The notes under the pieces were generated by a model, which saw only the letters and a program-made list of their open reading frames with translations, was not told the origin of the DNA and did not search any database. A DNA stretch of 64,000 bases from Cristatella mucedo. Taxonomy: Eukaryota > Bryozoa > Phylactolaemata > Cristatellidae. The position numbers and the translations under genes are program-made. Positions within the stretch are counted from its first letter, which is position 1, and the number at the start of each line of letters is the position of its first letter. The stretch spans positions 1,679,001-1,743,000 of the forward strand of contig WPIO01000087.1 of assembly GCA_009760855.2 (NCBI GenBank), in the 5' to 3' direction. This document shows, in pieces, positions 21,061-31,699 of the stretch.

Positions 21061-21244
21061 ATTCTCTTGCTGCCGACTGCGGCGCGTCGTTTCGCAGCTT
21101 CCAGCCTCCTGCTGCGTCCTGAGCAGTTGCCACTTCCGCCCTGCTCGCTTCCTCGACTCAATCGTAGCCTTCGCCTTAACCTCAGCTTTGTGCTTTTTCC
21201 TCACTGCTGGGTGCGCGCGCGATCGTGAAGTACGCGCCGCCGGC

Positions 21245-21375
21245 AACTGCCCGCGCACCGAAAGCCGCTTGGGCCTGCCGCCTGGCGGCGCTACGAAAAA
21301 CTCTCTCGCTTAGCACCCGCTCAGCCTTTGCGGCCTTAGTGGAGTTACAGGCGTGCGCAGATTACATTACATTAA
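21245..21375 (+). mobile_element. Diverged family B 3'-end fragment
   Basis: CACCGAAAGCCGCTTGGGC, CGCTACGAAAAACTCTCTCG and TTAGTGGAGTTACAGGCG, then ATTACATTACATTA. The same 3' end and tail as other family-B copies, but clearly older. Confidence 0.65.
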
Positions 21376-21439
21376 ATGTTCGACTCGCGCTACAATACAG
21401 CGCTCGGCTTTGCAAGCCTGCTCTGGCTCCGCAAATACG

Positions 21440-22139
21440 GCCCGCCGCCGCCAAGAGATTCTCAATTATTTCGCTTTGAGGGCGGCCGTTGCTCGGCGTA
21501 GCGCCTAAGTGCACCATCGCCAGGCGATGAAAAGTGGCATCTGTGTACATTCCGCGAAGCGTGAAAGCTTAGGCAATACGCTGTGCACTGGAGCAAACAC
21601 TTCATTATGGATTCGCGGTTTCGACGCTTCGGCCTCTGCGAGCGCGCGCGCTCGCGTGGGCAGCCGCGCCGCTTCGATCGCCTCTCGCGGAGACCGCCGC
21701 GAGACGCGACCGCGATCGTCTGCAGTCGGTCGCCGCCGCCGCCTTTGCAGCCGCCGCGCGGCGGCATCGCGCTCCCCTGCGGAGAGCACTCTCGCTCGAG
21801 CGCCGCCGCCGCCGAGACGAGGACGAGGCTGCGCGCGCCGCGCACGCGCGAGGCGGAAGCCACAGGCCGCCCGCCGAGAGGTTAGGAGTGCGCTTTCGTG
21901 CGAGCCGCGCGTCGCGGCGGCCGCCTCGCACGCGCCGCCTCCGAGCGTCGCGCGCGTCACCGCGCCGCGTGGCCGCTTCCGATGCGGCGGCGAAGAGGGG
22001 CCCGACCGAGCGGAGCGGTAGGGAACTGCCGCGGCTCGGCCTGCGGCGGCGGCGGCGGCGGCGGCGGCGGCCGTCGCCGCCGGGCACTGTCGCACTCTCG
22101 CTCGCGAGCGTTCGCGACAGTGCGGGCTAAGCTGGAGCG
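21440..22139. promoter_or_regulatory. Very GC- and CpG-rich block (CpG-island-like)
   Basis: Dense CGCG, GCCGCC and CGCGCG words and a (GGC)n run near 22035-22075. Long Arg/Ala-rich frames are open on both strands simply because stop codons are rare in such sequence. It could be a promoter, a GC-rich satellite or an unannotated first exon; no Kozak-plus-donor pair was convincing. Confidence 0.4.
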
Positions 22140-22478
22140 GAAACCTCCGCTTTGGCAACTTTTGCGCAGCCTCGCTGCGCTGCGGTTCCTCGCAGCGATG
22201 CTGGAGCGAATTGAAGTGGAGCAGTTAAAATCGTACGAGGGAATTTCAAGCCTGGCGCGGAGTTTTCTGTCCGGTCTTGGCGAGCCAATCACTCCACACA
22301 GAGTGGCGCAGCTGCGGCGCCAGCGTAATGACCTCCTCGGCTAATGCTGACGTAACCGGTGTCTCTCTACTAGTTCTGCTGGATCTTTTGGCTGCTTTTG
22401 ATGTAATTGATCTACAAATTCTTTTTGAGCGTCCGTTATCTCACCGAGGCTTCTCTGCCACTGTGTTGCAATGATATA
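22140..22478 (+). mobile_element. Diverged L2-like RT fragment (third lineage)
   Basis: Encodes a MLERIEVEQLKSYEGISSLA-like fingers region, and in another frame [20 protein letters not shown] followed by DLQILFERP, which aligns with the [18 protein letters not shown] block of families A and B but is well diverged. The element is broken on both sides. Confidence 0.7.
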
Positions 22479-22539
22479 AGGAGGAATGACAAGAAAAAGC
22501 TCACAATTTGTCCGACAATCGTATGTTTGCTTAGGGTAA

Positions 22540-23745
22540 TATTATTAATCATCATACATTTGCAATAGCGCCCTCATAAAACTCGATCTCTCTTTCTAGG
22601 CTCTTTAAATTTGCTGCAAAGGAAGCGCGATCGAATGGTTAGGGATAGTATGCTCAATGACAGGAAGCAAAGCAAAGGTTAGAGGTTAAATTCACAGGGT
22701 CAGCATGCAAATATAGTTAGTAGCAGCATGTACAGTGTCAGCCCGCTTAAGACAACAAAGAGCGAATCACACGAACCCACTAAATGTTGTGATGAATAGA
22801 TGCGGTTTTAGCTTCTTTATAAATGTGGTCAAGTCAGGGGATGTTCTGATGCAAGTCGAGAGTGAGTTCCAGGCTTTGAGAGCATACGAACTAAAGGCGC
22901 AGTCTCTAAAGAATTTGAGGTTCGTAAGTGTTACAAATGAAAGATTGGATTCCAAAAAGCTGGTGGTACGATGCTTAGCCTGGTGGGAAGTAGATCTAAT
23001 AGGTAGGCTGGAGCCAAATAATGAAGGAACCTAAGAGTGAATGACAGTGCCTTGAAATCGATGCGTTGCTTGACTGGGAGCCAGTGCAGGTCGGCGAGAA
23101 GTTACGCGATATAGCAACTGCGACACTCACGAAAGACAAGCCCTGCTGCAGAGTTTTGCAACAGCTGCAAGTGCCTGACTGCGTAGGCCGCTAGGCCAGC
23201 AATCAATGAGTTACAGAAGTCGAGACGGGATTTCACGATTGCATGAACCAATTAAGATATGGTATCTCAGTCTAAACTATCCAGAATTATAGCAATTTAA
23301 TGTAGCTGAAAGTAGGCAGACTTGACTGCTGAACTGATGTGGTCGTCTAATGAAAAGCCACTTTGGAACATGACACATAGATTTCGAGCTTATTCAACGG
23401 GAGATACGCTGGCATAGCCGATTTTGAGCGTTAACCTTTCTAATTTCTGAAACACGCTAGGTTTGCCCATAACTAGTGTGTTAGTTTTATCACCGTTCAA
23501 TATAAGAAAGTTTGCTGCAATGTGTGGATGTCATCGGTACATGTAGCAAGGTAGTCAAGAAAACTTGACGTGCTGGGGGATCAAAGCAAAGGTACAACTG
23601 AGTGTCATCCGCATAGAAGTAAAAGCCTAGATTGTGCTTGGCAGTCACATCGGCACGAGAGAGAGAGTATAAACTGTGATAAGAACTGGATCAAGCATGG
23701 AGCGCTGAGCAACCCCATACTTCATTGGGTCCTGTAGGGCTACTA
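22540..23745 (-). mobile_element. L2-like LINE family A, decayed copy
   Basis: The tail at 22540-22620 is degraded (CAATAGCGCCCTCATAAAAC, TCTTTCTAGGCTCTTTAAAT). C-terminal sequence (SSYALKAWNSLSTCIRTSPD-like, 22955-22767) and RT pieces follow leftward on the minus strand to about 23745, with many frame breaks. Confidence 0.82.
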
Positions 23746-24361
23746 TTGAAAGACATATGTGTCAGAAATGGGATCGGCATTTTTCACCGCTTCCGAATAA
23801 AATAAAAAAAAAGGTTATGCAAACCGCGTCTAACCCGGATGTAAACCGGAAGATACGAACGTAGAAATAAAAAATGACCGTTCTCTGCATCAAATGCGAC
23901 TTGTATCCAAACTTGTTGAACCTTCGTAGATCGAGGTTCATGCACGAAGCTTGTTGAGGTTCATGCCTGTGTCTTTTAAAAAGCTTAATTTTCACTACAG
24001 CTTTGTACTTTTTAAATTCTATAAGTCGGCCAATACTTTGCTTGGTAGAGTTAAATTTAAAATGCGAGTTCAGCTATGCCTGTTTAACAAAGATTTTGAT
24101 TTATAATCAATTTTACTGTGATAAGTTTTGCTTCACATATTGATGACTGCTGAAAATAAAGTTCCGGTACGTTTAATGACATGCATAGCAAAACCTAGTG
24201 ACATTATAAGAATAGTAATATATCAAATTACTAGTGCCCTAAGATAATTTATTTTCCGTCAATGAACTTCGTGCAGGCTGAAAAGAACGTCTGACTGAAG
24301 TATGATGATTAACAAACTCAAGATGCAGGATATCACGTTACTGTTAAAGCGAAGATTATTT
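23746..24361. other. Unannotated A/T-rich spacer
   Basis: No gene or named repeat recognised. Confidence 0.4.
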
Positions 24362-25608
24362 GGTAAAATCTGGCACTGCTATGCAGTGGTTCAGGTCCTA
24401 TCTCAGTGGGAGACTACAGAGTTTTGACGTGAATGGACAAAGATCATCCGAGGTACCTCTGAAATACGGGGTACCTCAGGGCTCCGTGCTAGGTCCAGTT
24501 TTTTTTACGGTTTATACTCTCCCTCTTGCCGATGCGATTGCCAAGCACAATCTAGGCTTTCACTTTTTTGCGAATGACACTCAGTTGTACCTTTGCTTTG
24601 ATCCCTCCCAGCCTTCGAGCACCTCGATTATCTCAACTCACTTGCTGCATGTATTGGTGACATCCGCACATGGATGGCAGCAAATTTCCTAAAAGTAAAC
24701 AAGGTTAAAACTAACCTACTATTTATGGGGAAAACCCAGTGTGATTCAGAAATTGGAAAGGCTGACGCTCAAAATTGGCTCCGCCAGCATATCTCCTGTT
24801 CAATCAGCTCGAAATCTAGGTGTCATGTTCCAAAGTGACCTCTCGTTAGACGACCACATCAGCTCCCCAATCAAGTCTTCATACATTCAGCTACATAACA
24901 TTGCTAAAATTCGAGCTTGTTTAGATGAGGATAAAACGTCTAAGTTGGTCCATGCATTTGTGACATCCCGTCTTGACTTCTGTAACTCACTGCTTGCTGG
25001 CCTACCGGCGTGTGCAATCAGGCGACTACAGCTGGTGCAAAACTCCGAAGCTAGGCTTGTCTGTCGTGTGCGTCACAGTTGCCACATCACACCACTTCTC
25101 GCCGACCTGCACTGGCTGCCAGTCATCGCATGCTATCTCTCAGATCCATTCCCCCACCAGGCCAAGCATTGTACCACCAGCTTTTCGGAATCCAACAGTC
25201 TAGAAACACCTCGTACAAACCTCAAATCCTTTGGAGACCATGCATTTAGTTCGTATGCTCCCAAAACCTGGAACTCCTTCCCGACTTGCATCAGAACATC
25301 CCTTGACTTGACCACATTTAAAAAGAACTGAAAAACACACCTATTTAGGACAGCATTTAGTGGGTCCCTGTGATTCGTCCTACATGTGCTTATGCGTGCT
25401 GACACTGTGCATGCTGCCACTAACCACTTTTGCATGCTGATCCTCTCCATGTCACCCCTAACCATCTTTTTCATGTTGTTTATCAAGTATGATATTACTC
25501 ACCATTCAATCGAGTTTCCCTTTGCAGCAAATGTAAAGCGCCTAGAAGGAAATTTAGTTCTCTGAGAGCGCTTTATCAAGTGCATTATTATTATTATTAT
25601 TATTAGTG
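24362..25608 (+). mobile_element. L2-like LINE family A, 5'-truncated copy with mutated RT box
   Basis: The reading begins at [16 protein letters not shown]-like sequence and runs through [12 protein letters not shown]. The catalytic box reads FAND instead of YADD, so the first catalytic Asp is gone. A frameshift near 24700 moves to 24741-25331 ([16 protein letters not shown], then a C-terminal domain with an internal deletion). The usual hairpin tail and ATT repeats end at about 25608. Confidence 0.87.
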
Positions 25609-26510
25609 GCTTAAATATCTGCACGAGAGGTTCGCGGGCTTGAAATCTGCTGAACGGGGCTGAAGTGGAAAGCTATCTGCTGCAGAGCTTGCACAACGAG
25701 AGTGCACGCCCCCGTCGCGGTGCGCCGTAGGCGCGGTACGCCGTCCGCGGCCGAGCGTTCGATAGCGCGGGTAGCTTTGGAAGCTGCGACGCCTGCCTGG
25801 TAGCTAAGTGGCTCAAACTGACGAACCGTCACCGCCACCGCCGCCATTTTTTCATCCTCGCCGACGGCATCGCGCTTTTCAGCTCGTCGGTGAGAGTACT
25901 GGCTTCCGGGGCGACGGCGAGCGCACCTTTGCTCCCTTTAATGTGCGCTTAAGTTAACGTGACAGCGAAATTCGCTTTCGTGCAACACGACAAAGCCTCC
26001 AAATCACCATAGACCATCTGTCCTCATCCTACTCTCAGCTTTATCTTTCTCGAAGTGCGACCGAAGAATGACCGGAAGAGGCGCGAGGTAGAAGAACGAC
26101 CGGATATGGCGAAAAAGTGCAGCCGAAAGACCGCCGCCGGGCGGCGCGCGTGAGCACGCGCTACTTTAGCGCTGCAGCCTAAAGGTGGCGTTCGAAAGCC
26201 GAGCAATCTGTCGCGGCCTCATGCGAGCCCAGACAAATACTGTACGTTCGTCCGACGTCGAGGCCTGTCCAACGTCAAAGGCTTTCAGCCGTTGCGGGGA
26301 TTCTAGAGCACTCTGGGCCAGCCCGGCGAGGGGCCGCTGCCGCTGCCTATGCCGCTGTCCTACAATCGACGAAGTCTCGTACGAAAAGAATAATCACTAT
26401 CCTATTTTGCATTCGTCGGATGGGAACCTTTCCTCGGAAGGTACGCACTAAGAAAAAAGTTGCAACGCTCGCCACGCTGGCTTAATCGTTGGGCAAAGAA
26501 GCCGCTGCCG
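25609..26510. other. GC-rich, promoter-like unannotated region
   Basis: Contains CCGCCGCCATTTTTTC near 25840 (YY1-like context) and many CpGs, but no exon that I can support. Confidence 0.3.
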
Positions 26511-26511
26511 G

Positions 26512-26737
26512 CGGCTAGAGAACGACAGGCTAGAGAACGACAGGCTAGAGAACGACAGGCTAGAGAACGACAGGCTAGAGAACGACAGGCTAGAGAACGA
26601 CAGGCTAGAGAACGACAGGCTAGAGAACGACAGGCTAGAGAACGACAGGCTAGAGAACGACAGGCTAGAGAACGACAGGCTAGAGAACGACAGGCTAGAG
26701 AACGACAGGCTAGAGAACGACAGGCTAGAGAACGACA
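26512..26737. repeat. 15-bp minisatellite (GCTAGAGAACGACAG)n
   Basis: About 15 head-to-tail copies, nearly identical. A stray single unit lies at about 26833-26848. Because 15 is divisible by three it stays open in several frames (RERQA on plus, SSLSF on minus), which explains the artificial frames there. A (GAA)n run follows at 26750-26769. Confidence 0.95.
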
Positions 26738-26879
26738 AGAGAACGACAGAAGAAGAAGAAGAAGAAGAAGCGAACAAGAAACGACAGAAAGAAAGAAAGA
26801 AACGACAGAAGAAGCCGCAGCCCGCGGCGCGGAGCTAGAGAACGACAGGCTGCACTTCCCGCAGCTAACAGGATAAATA

Positions 26880-27299
26880 ACAATAATAACAATAACAACA
26901 ATAACAGGATAAAGCGCGAGCGACAGTTAAAGATCGCCTGGAAGCTGCTGAGCGTACGAGTGTCCCCGGTATGAACTGCGATACTGACTGCAACGAAAAG
27001 AGACTCCATTTCACTTCCGATAGCCCCCTGCCTGCCCGGCTTCGTTTACGACCGCCAGTTCCGGGTGCGAACCGGTCAAAGGCCATAGGACTACTGCCAT
27101 GCTCCGGCCGCGCGCGTGAGTCTCGCAAGAGTCGCTCGCTCCTAGAGCTGCGCAGCGTTCGTCGCACGCGCGTCACTATTACTGGTTCATTTGCAGTGGT
27201 GCTGAGCGAATGCGACGGTCACCGTCGCCTTAAAGTCAGCGCTCAGTCAGCACACCGTCGCCGCTCGCACACCTCTGCTGCCGACCCCGCAGTGCCGCC
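26880..27299 (+). promoter_or_regulatory. 5' flank of the LRRC74-like gene
   Basis: CpG-rich sequence ending in a strong start context (GCCGCCATGA). A short AATAAC repeat lies at 26876-26906. No TATA box is obvious. Confidence 0.4.
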
Positions 27300-27510
27300 A
27301 TGACAGAAACGGTGGCGGCGGCGGGAGACCGGTCCTCCGATGACGAGCCGCGCCACCGCGCAGCGGCTACCGATGACGTCGCCGCCGCTGGCGCTTGGTC
27401 GCCGTCCGCCGAAGCTGGCGCCGGCGTCGGAGGACCGGCTCCGGCCTGGGCGTTCGAAGAGGAGCGGACGATGGACCTGCAGACGCCTGTGAACTCTCGC
27501 GACAATCAAG
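27300..27510 (+). CDS. LRRC74A/B: LRRC74-like exon 1 (start codon, acidic N-terminus)
   Basis: ATG in a near-ideal Kozak context (GCCGCCATGA). Encodes [17 protein letters not shown] and further low-complexity sequence to SRDNQ. Donor CAAG/GTGAAG in phase 1, which exactly fits the two-base start of exon 2. Assignment to this gene rests on phase, position and the acidic N-terminus. Confidence 0.65.
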
Positions 27511-30500
27511 GTGAAGGAGTACATAATTGTATTATGGTTAAACCTATTTAGATATTATTACTAATAATTACGTCGAGCGTACAATTATATTATAATTCTA
27601 TAATTATATATATATAGTATACGATTATATTATAATTGTAAAATAATAATAATAATGCACTTGATAAAGCGCCCTCAGAGAACTCATGGAAATACAAATG
27701 AATGGTAAGTAATATATTCATATACATATATATATACTATAATTATAGAATAATAATCTACTTATATATATATAATTATAATAATTATATATATATAATT
27801 ATAATAATTAGCTTGACCGCCTCGCGCGTGCTCGAAGGGATCGGATAGCAAAAGGAGGCGTGGCGTGGTCGGGAGAAATTGAAAAAAGAAGCTCGCCAAT
27901 CGTGCCGCCGTAAATGCCATCCTGGCTCGTCAGAAGTCGGGTGGCTCGTACAGGGCGAACGAGCAGTTCGAGCAGTTAGCCGGTCAGAGGTGGATCGTGC
28001 GCCGTCGCACATCTTTTGTTGGCCTTGCGGATTCAACTTTGAAATTATCAGTTTGTTATTCGCTCCGTTGCTTAAGTGAAGTGCGTGCTCCCCTTCATTG
28101 TCTCAGCGGGGCACATCCGGAGTCTTGAGACTCCGGGAAAAATTTCTTAGCGACCGTCGTACGCGCGCCGCAAGTGCTCTCCAGTCACCGCTTGCGGGCG
28201 TGCCGAGGGGCGCCTTTGACAGCTCGCCATCGAGACGCGCTTGCTTGAACCGCCGAGATTAGCAGCGCCGATTATCGGCGCTCCTCGCTCGCTCGCTCGC
28301 GCTGGAGCCAGAGCTGCATTCAGAGCAGCATTGAGCTCAATAGCTAGGCGGATCGTCCGTCGGCCACGTCACTTCCGTCCGGCGGATCGTCCAGCGCCGG
28401 CTAATTAATCTTGCCCGAAAGCCAAACTGTCGCCGCTCTGCGTTCAGACGCAGTTTGGCCCGATGGCATTACTCAGCGAAACCGCCCGCGACCTCGCACG
28501 AGTCGTCGCACCGCTCGTGTTCGTCCGTCCGTCGGCCACGTCACTTTCGTCCGCCCATCGGCCACGCCATGGCCAAAACCATGTCTAGCGCGGTGTCAGC
28601 ACGCCACTCAACGCTCACGTCGACTGGCGAAGCCCACTAGCAGTTGATTTAGGAATACTAGATCAAAATTGGTCCATGCATTTGTGACATCCGGCCTCGA
28701 CTTTCGTAACTCACTGCTTGCTGGTATACCGGCCTGCACAATCGGGCACTCACTGTGAGTGCTACACTCAGCAGCCAGGCTTGTCTGTTGTGAGCGTCGC
28801 AGTTGCCACATCTCACGTCACTACTCACCGACCTCCACTATCTGCCGGTCAAAGCAGCGCATCGACTTCAAGGTTCTGACACTCACTTTTAGTTCTCTTC
28901 ATTCTTTGGCTCCAGCCTACCTATCCGATCTGCTCCCTTACCAAGTTAAGCATGGCACCACCCGCTTTTCTGAATATAATTGCTTACCTACACATAGTAA
29001 GAATCTTAGATCTCATGGGAGATCGTGCCTTTAGTTCGCATGCTCCCAAAGCCTGGAACTCACTTCCGACTAACGTTACGGCACGCCCTGACTTGACGTT
29101 AAAAAAAAAGAAGCTAACAACGCATCTCTATATCACAGCATCTAGTGGGTCCGTGCCACTTTTCTCGCTTACTCGTGCTGACGCTGCATGCTGCCACAAA
29201 CCACATCTGCATGCTGATTCTGTGCATTTCACCTCTAACCACGTTATGATTTTTGTAACTGAGAAATAATAATAATAATAATGCACTTGCAGAAGCGCCC
29301 TCAGAGAACTCAATCTCTTTCTAGGCGCTTTACATTTGCGGCTTGTATCCACGCTGCGTCTATTCATCACCAGCGGGCTCTACTGCCGCAACGTGCTCCA
29401 CAGAAAACGCAGTTGCATTCCCTGCACTCACCGCTTTATCATTGGCGTACCCGGATCGACAAGGCGGTGCACAAGCGCTAGCCACAATTTTTGCTTTCAC
29501 CGGAAATTAGTGGAATAAGAAAAAACGATTCTGAGAGAGCGGTTTGCATGACCCGCACTACAGCCAAAGCAAAAGCTCGACTTTGCCGTGCGTTCGGAAA
29601 TCATGCTTTCTAAAGTGTTATGTTAAGTCGGGCACTTATGTGAGGGCGGCGCATCCTTAGATAATGCGGTTAATGCATAGTGCGGAACTCCGCAGGCCGC
29701 CTGCCGCGCCCCGTCTTCGCGTACGGACACGCGTTCTCCTCGCTCCTAGTGATGCCTCGAAGTCACCGAAAAGATGTCTCTCTCGTAGGCGGCGACGAGT
29801 ACGACCCATCGGGCGCCGGAGTCTACGTAAAAGCGTGCCGAAAGGTCAACTGCATCCCAATACGTCAGATCAGCGACACGCTCTTGAGCGGCGGCTCTAC
29901 TGAGCTCGTGCTGAGGAACCGGAGCTTGACTGGCATACATCTGCTTCCGGTTTGCAGCGCTCTGGCGGTAAGAAAACGTAGATGCTTCAGAGTGTAGCAT
30001 AAGCGCGACTAGAGCCGTCTAGCGAGCGAGGCAAGCAAAGAATAAGGTTAAAGGTCGCACGCGGCGTGTGACTAACGCGTGGGTGCTTCCAACGCACTTT
30101 TTTTTCAAGTGCTGTCGCAAAAATGCACTGGTGGTCCGTGGCAGAGAGCATGGCTAAATACAGGCGGTGAGTGGCACGGTCGTATGGTATCTGATAAACG
30201 CGTAAACTAAAGCTGCACTTATCATTTGCGTGCGTAATATCCACCGTGAAAGTACTCTTTCGCTGCGTTCGTTTGTCTGGGGTATCTCCATCGGAGAGCA
30301 GTAGTTTTGAACCATTTGATACAATTCCCGTTACGACGTCACGCATTCCAGCGTTAGCGAAGGTCCCCGGATGAGCGTGAATTTATGAATTTTTATGTAA
30401 GTATGTACTGTATCTCCATTTGGAACTCCATTAGGGTACAAAGAATAAATGGCTGTGACGCTGAAGAGTTTCATATAGCGCGTGCACAGCCTTGCGGCCC

Positions 30501-31595
30501 GCCGTGCGCTTACGGTAGCCAATACATTTCGCTCACCGGGAAAAAGCATGTGGCATCGTCGAGTCAGGTGGGTGTCAAGGTCGTGAGCAGCCGGGAAGTA
30601 GCAGCACAGTCTGGCTGTGAAGAATGTTTCAGAATCGGCAGCAGGTGAGAAGATGTCGCTGCATTAGTATTGTGAGAGTGGAGCTCCGTGGTCCAAGAAC
30701 TGGAGAAGAAAGCTGACATTTCGCTAACAGTTTGAGGCAGATTGTAGACGTAGACGCATATTCAAGAGTCTCACCTACTCAGGCACAGCGTGTGCTCGCT
30801 TGAATAGCACTTACGTCACATCCGGAAGATTTTGGCCGAAAATGACTCTGCCGACTCTAATTGGACTTGCGTCATAACCGGAAGATTTTTGGCCGGCGGT
30901 GACCGCAAACTCGGGCCGCCGAAATGAACGCCGTCGAGCCCTGCAGGTTACAGTTTTTATTTTATTTTACCAAATTTTAGAAATAAGGAAAACAGCCGTG
31001 TTCGACACGACTCGTTCAGCTTAACACTGTCGTCGCATTAAAAATTCAATGCTCCACCTGCGTGACCACTTCAAAATTTGATGCAAGTTTTGTCGTACGA
31101 GTGCAAACTGTAGGCTCGGTAAGACTGCCCTGTAGATTTAGAAGGTTTATAACCGCGCCATTTATTTTGCTTCCGTTATGTCTTAATTGAGTGCATCTAC
31201 ACACAGGTGTCAATCTCAAGAATGCCGTCTAATAATAACAATAATAATAACAAATATATTTGATATGGTCCCCTCAGAGAACTCGATCTCTTTCTAAGCA
31301 CTTCAAATTTGCTGCAAAGGAAGCACGATCGAATGGTTAGTGGTAGCATGCTCAATGACAACAAGTCTAAGATAGCAGCTGATCTGGTTCGCTCAGCCTG
31401 TTACGCCCCCGACGAGCGAGTGCCTGTGCACGTGTAGTAATCGTGGACACTGATCCAGCCTCGGCCTTGGATTACTTTCCAGGCCAAGTGGCTAGTAGGC
31501 GATCCTGCCCCACCTCACGACCCATCGACATACTTGTGGCACACTTGACAATTTAGTTACACACACACACACACACACACGCACGCGCGCGCGAG

Positions 31596-31629
<34 letters not shown>

Positions 31630-31656
31630 CACACACGCGCACACACGCGCACACAC

Positions 31657-31699
<43 letters not shown>

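Noticed and set aside
20515-21258. 247-codon minus frame
   Set aside because: Chimera of LINE C-terminus with unrelated upstream sequence crossing an inverted junction.
21505-22158. Long Arg/Ala-rich frames on both strands (up to 217 codons)
   Set aside because: Overlapping frames open in several phases at once because GC-rich sequence lacks stop codons; no domain seen.
26512-26737. CRISPR-like array
   Set aside because: Units are contiguous with no unique spacers, and the genome is eukaryotic.
26460-26876. Open frame with RERQA repeats (138 codons)
   Set aside because: Produced by the 15-bp minisatellite; all unit-compatible frames stay open on both strands and no splice or start context supports a protein.
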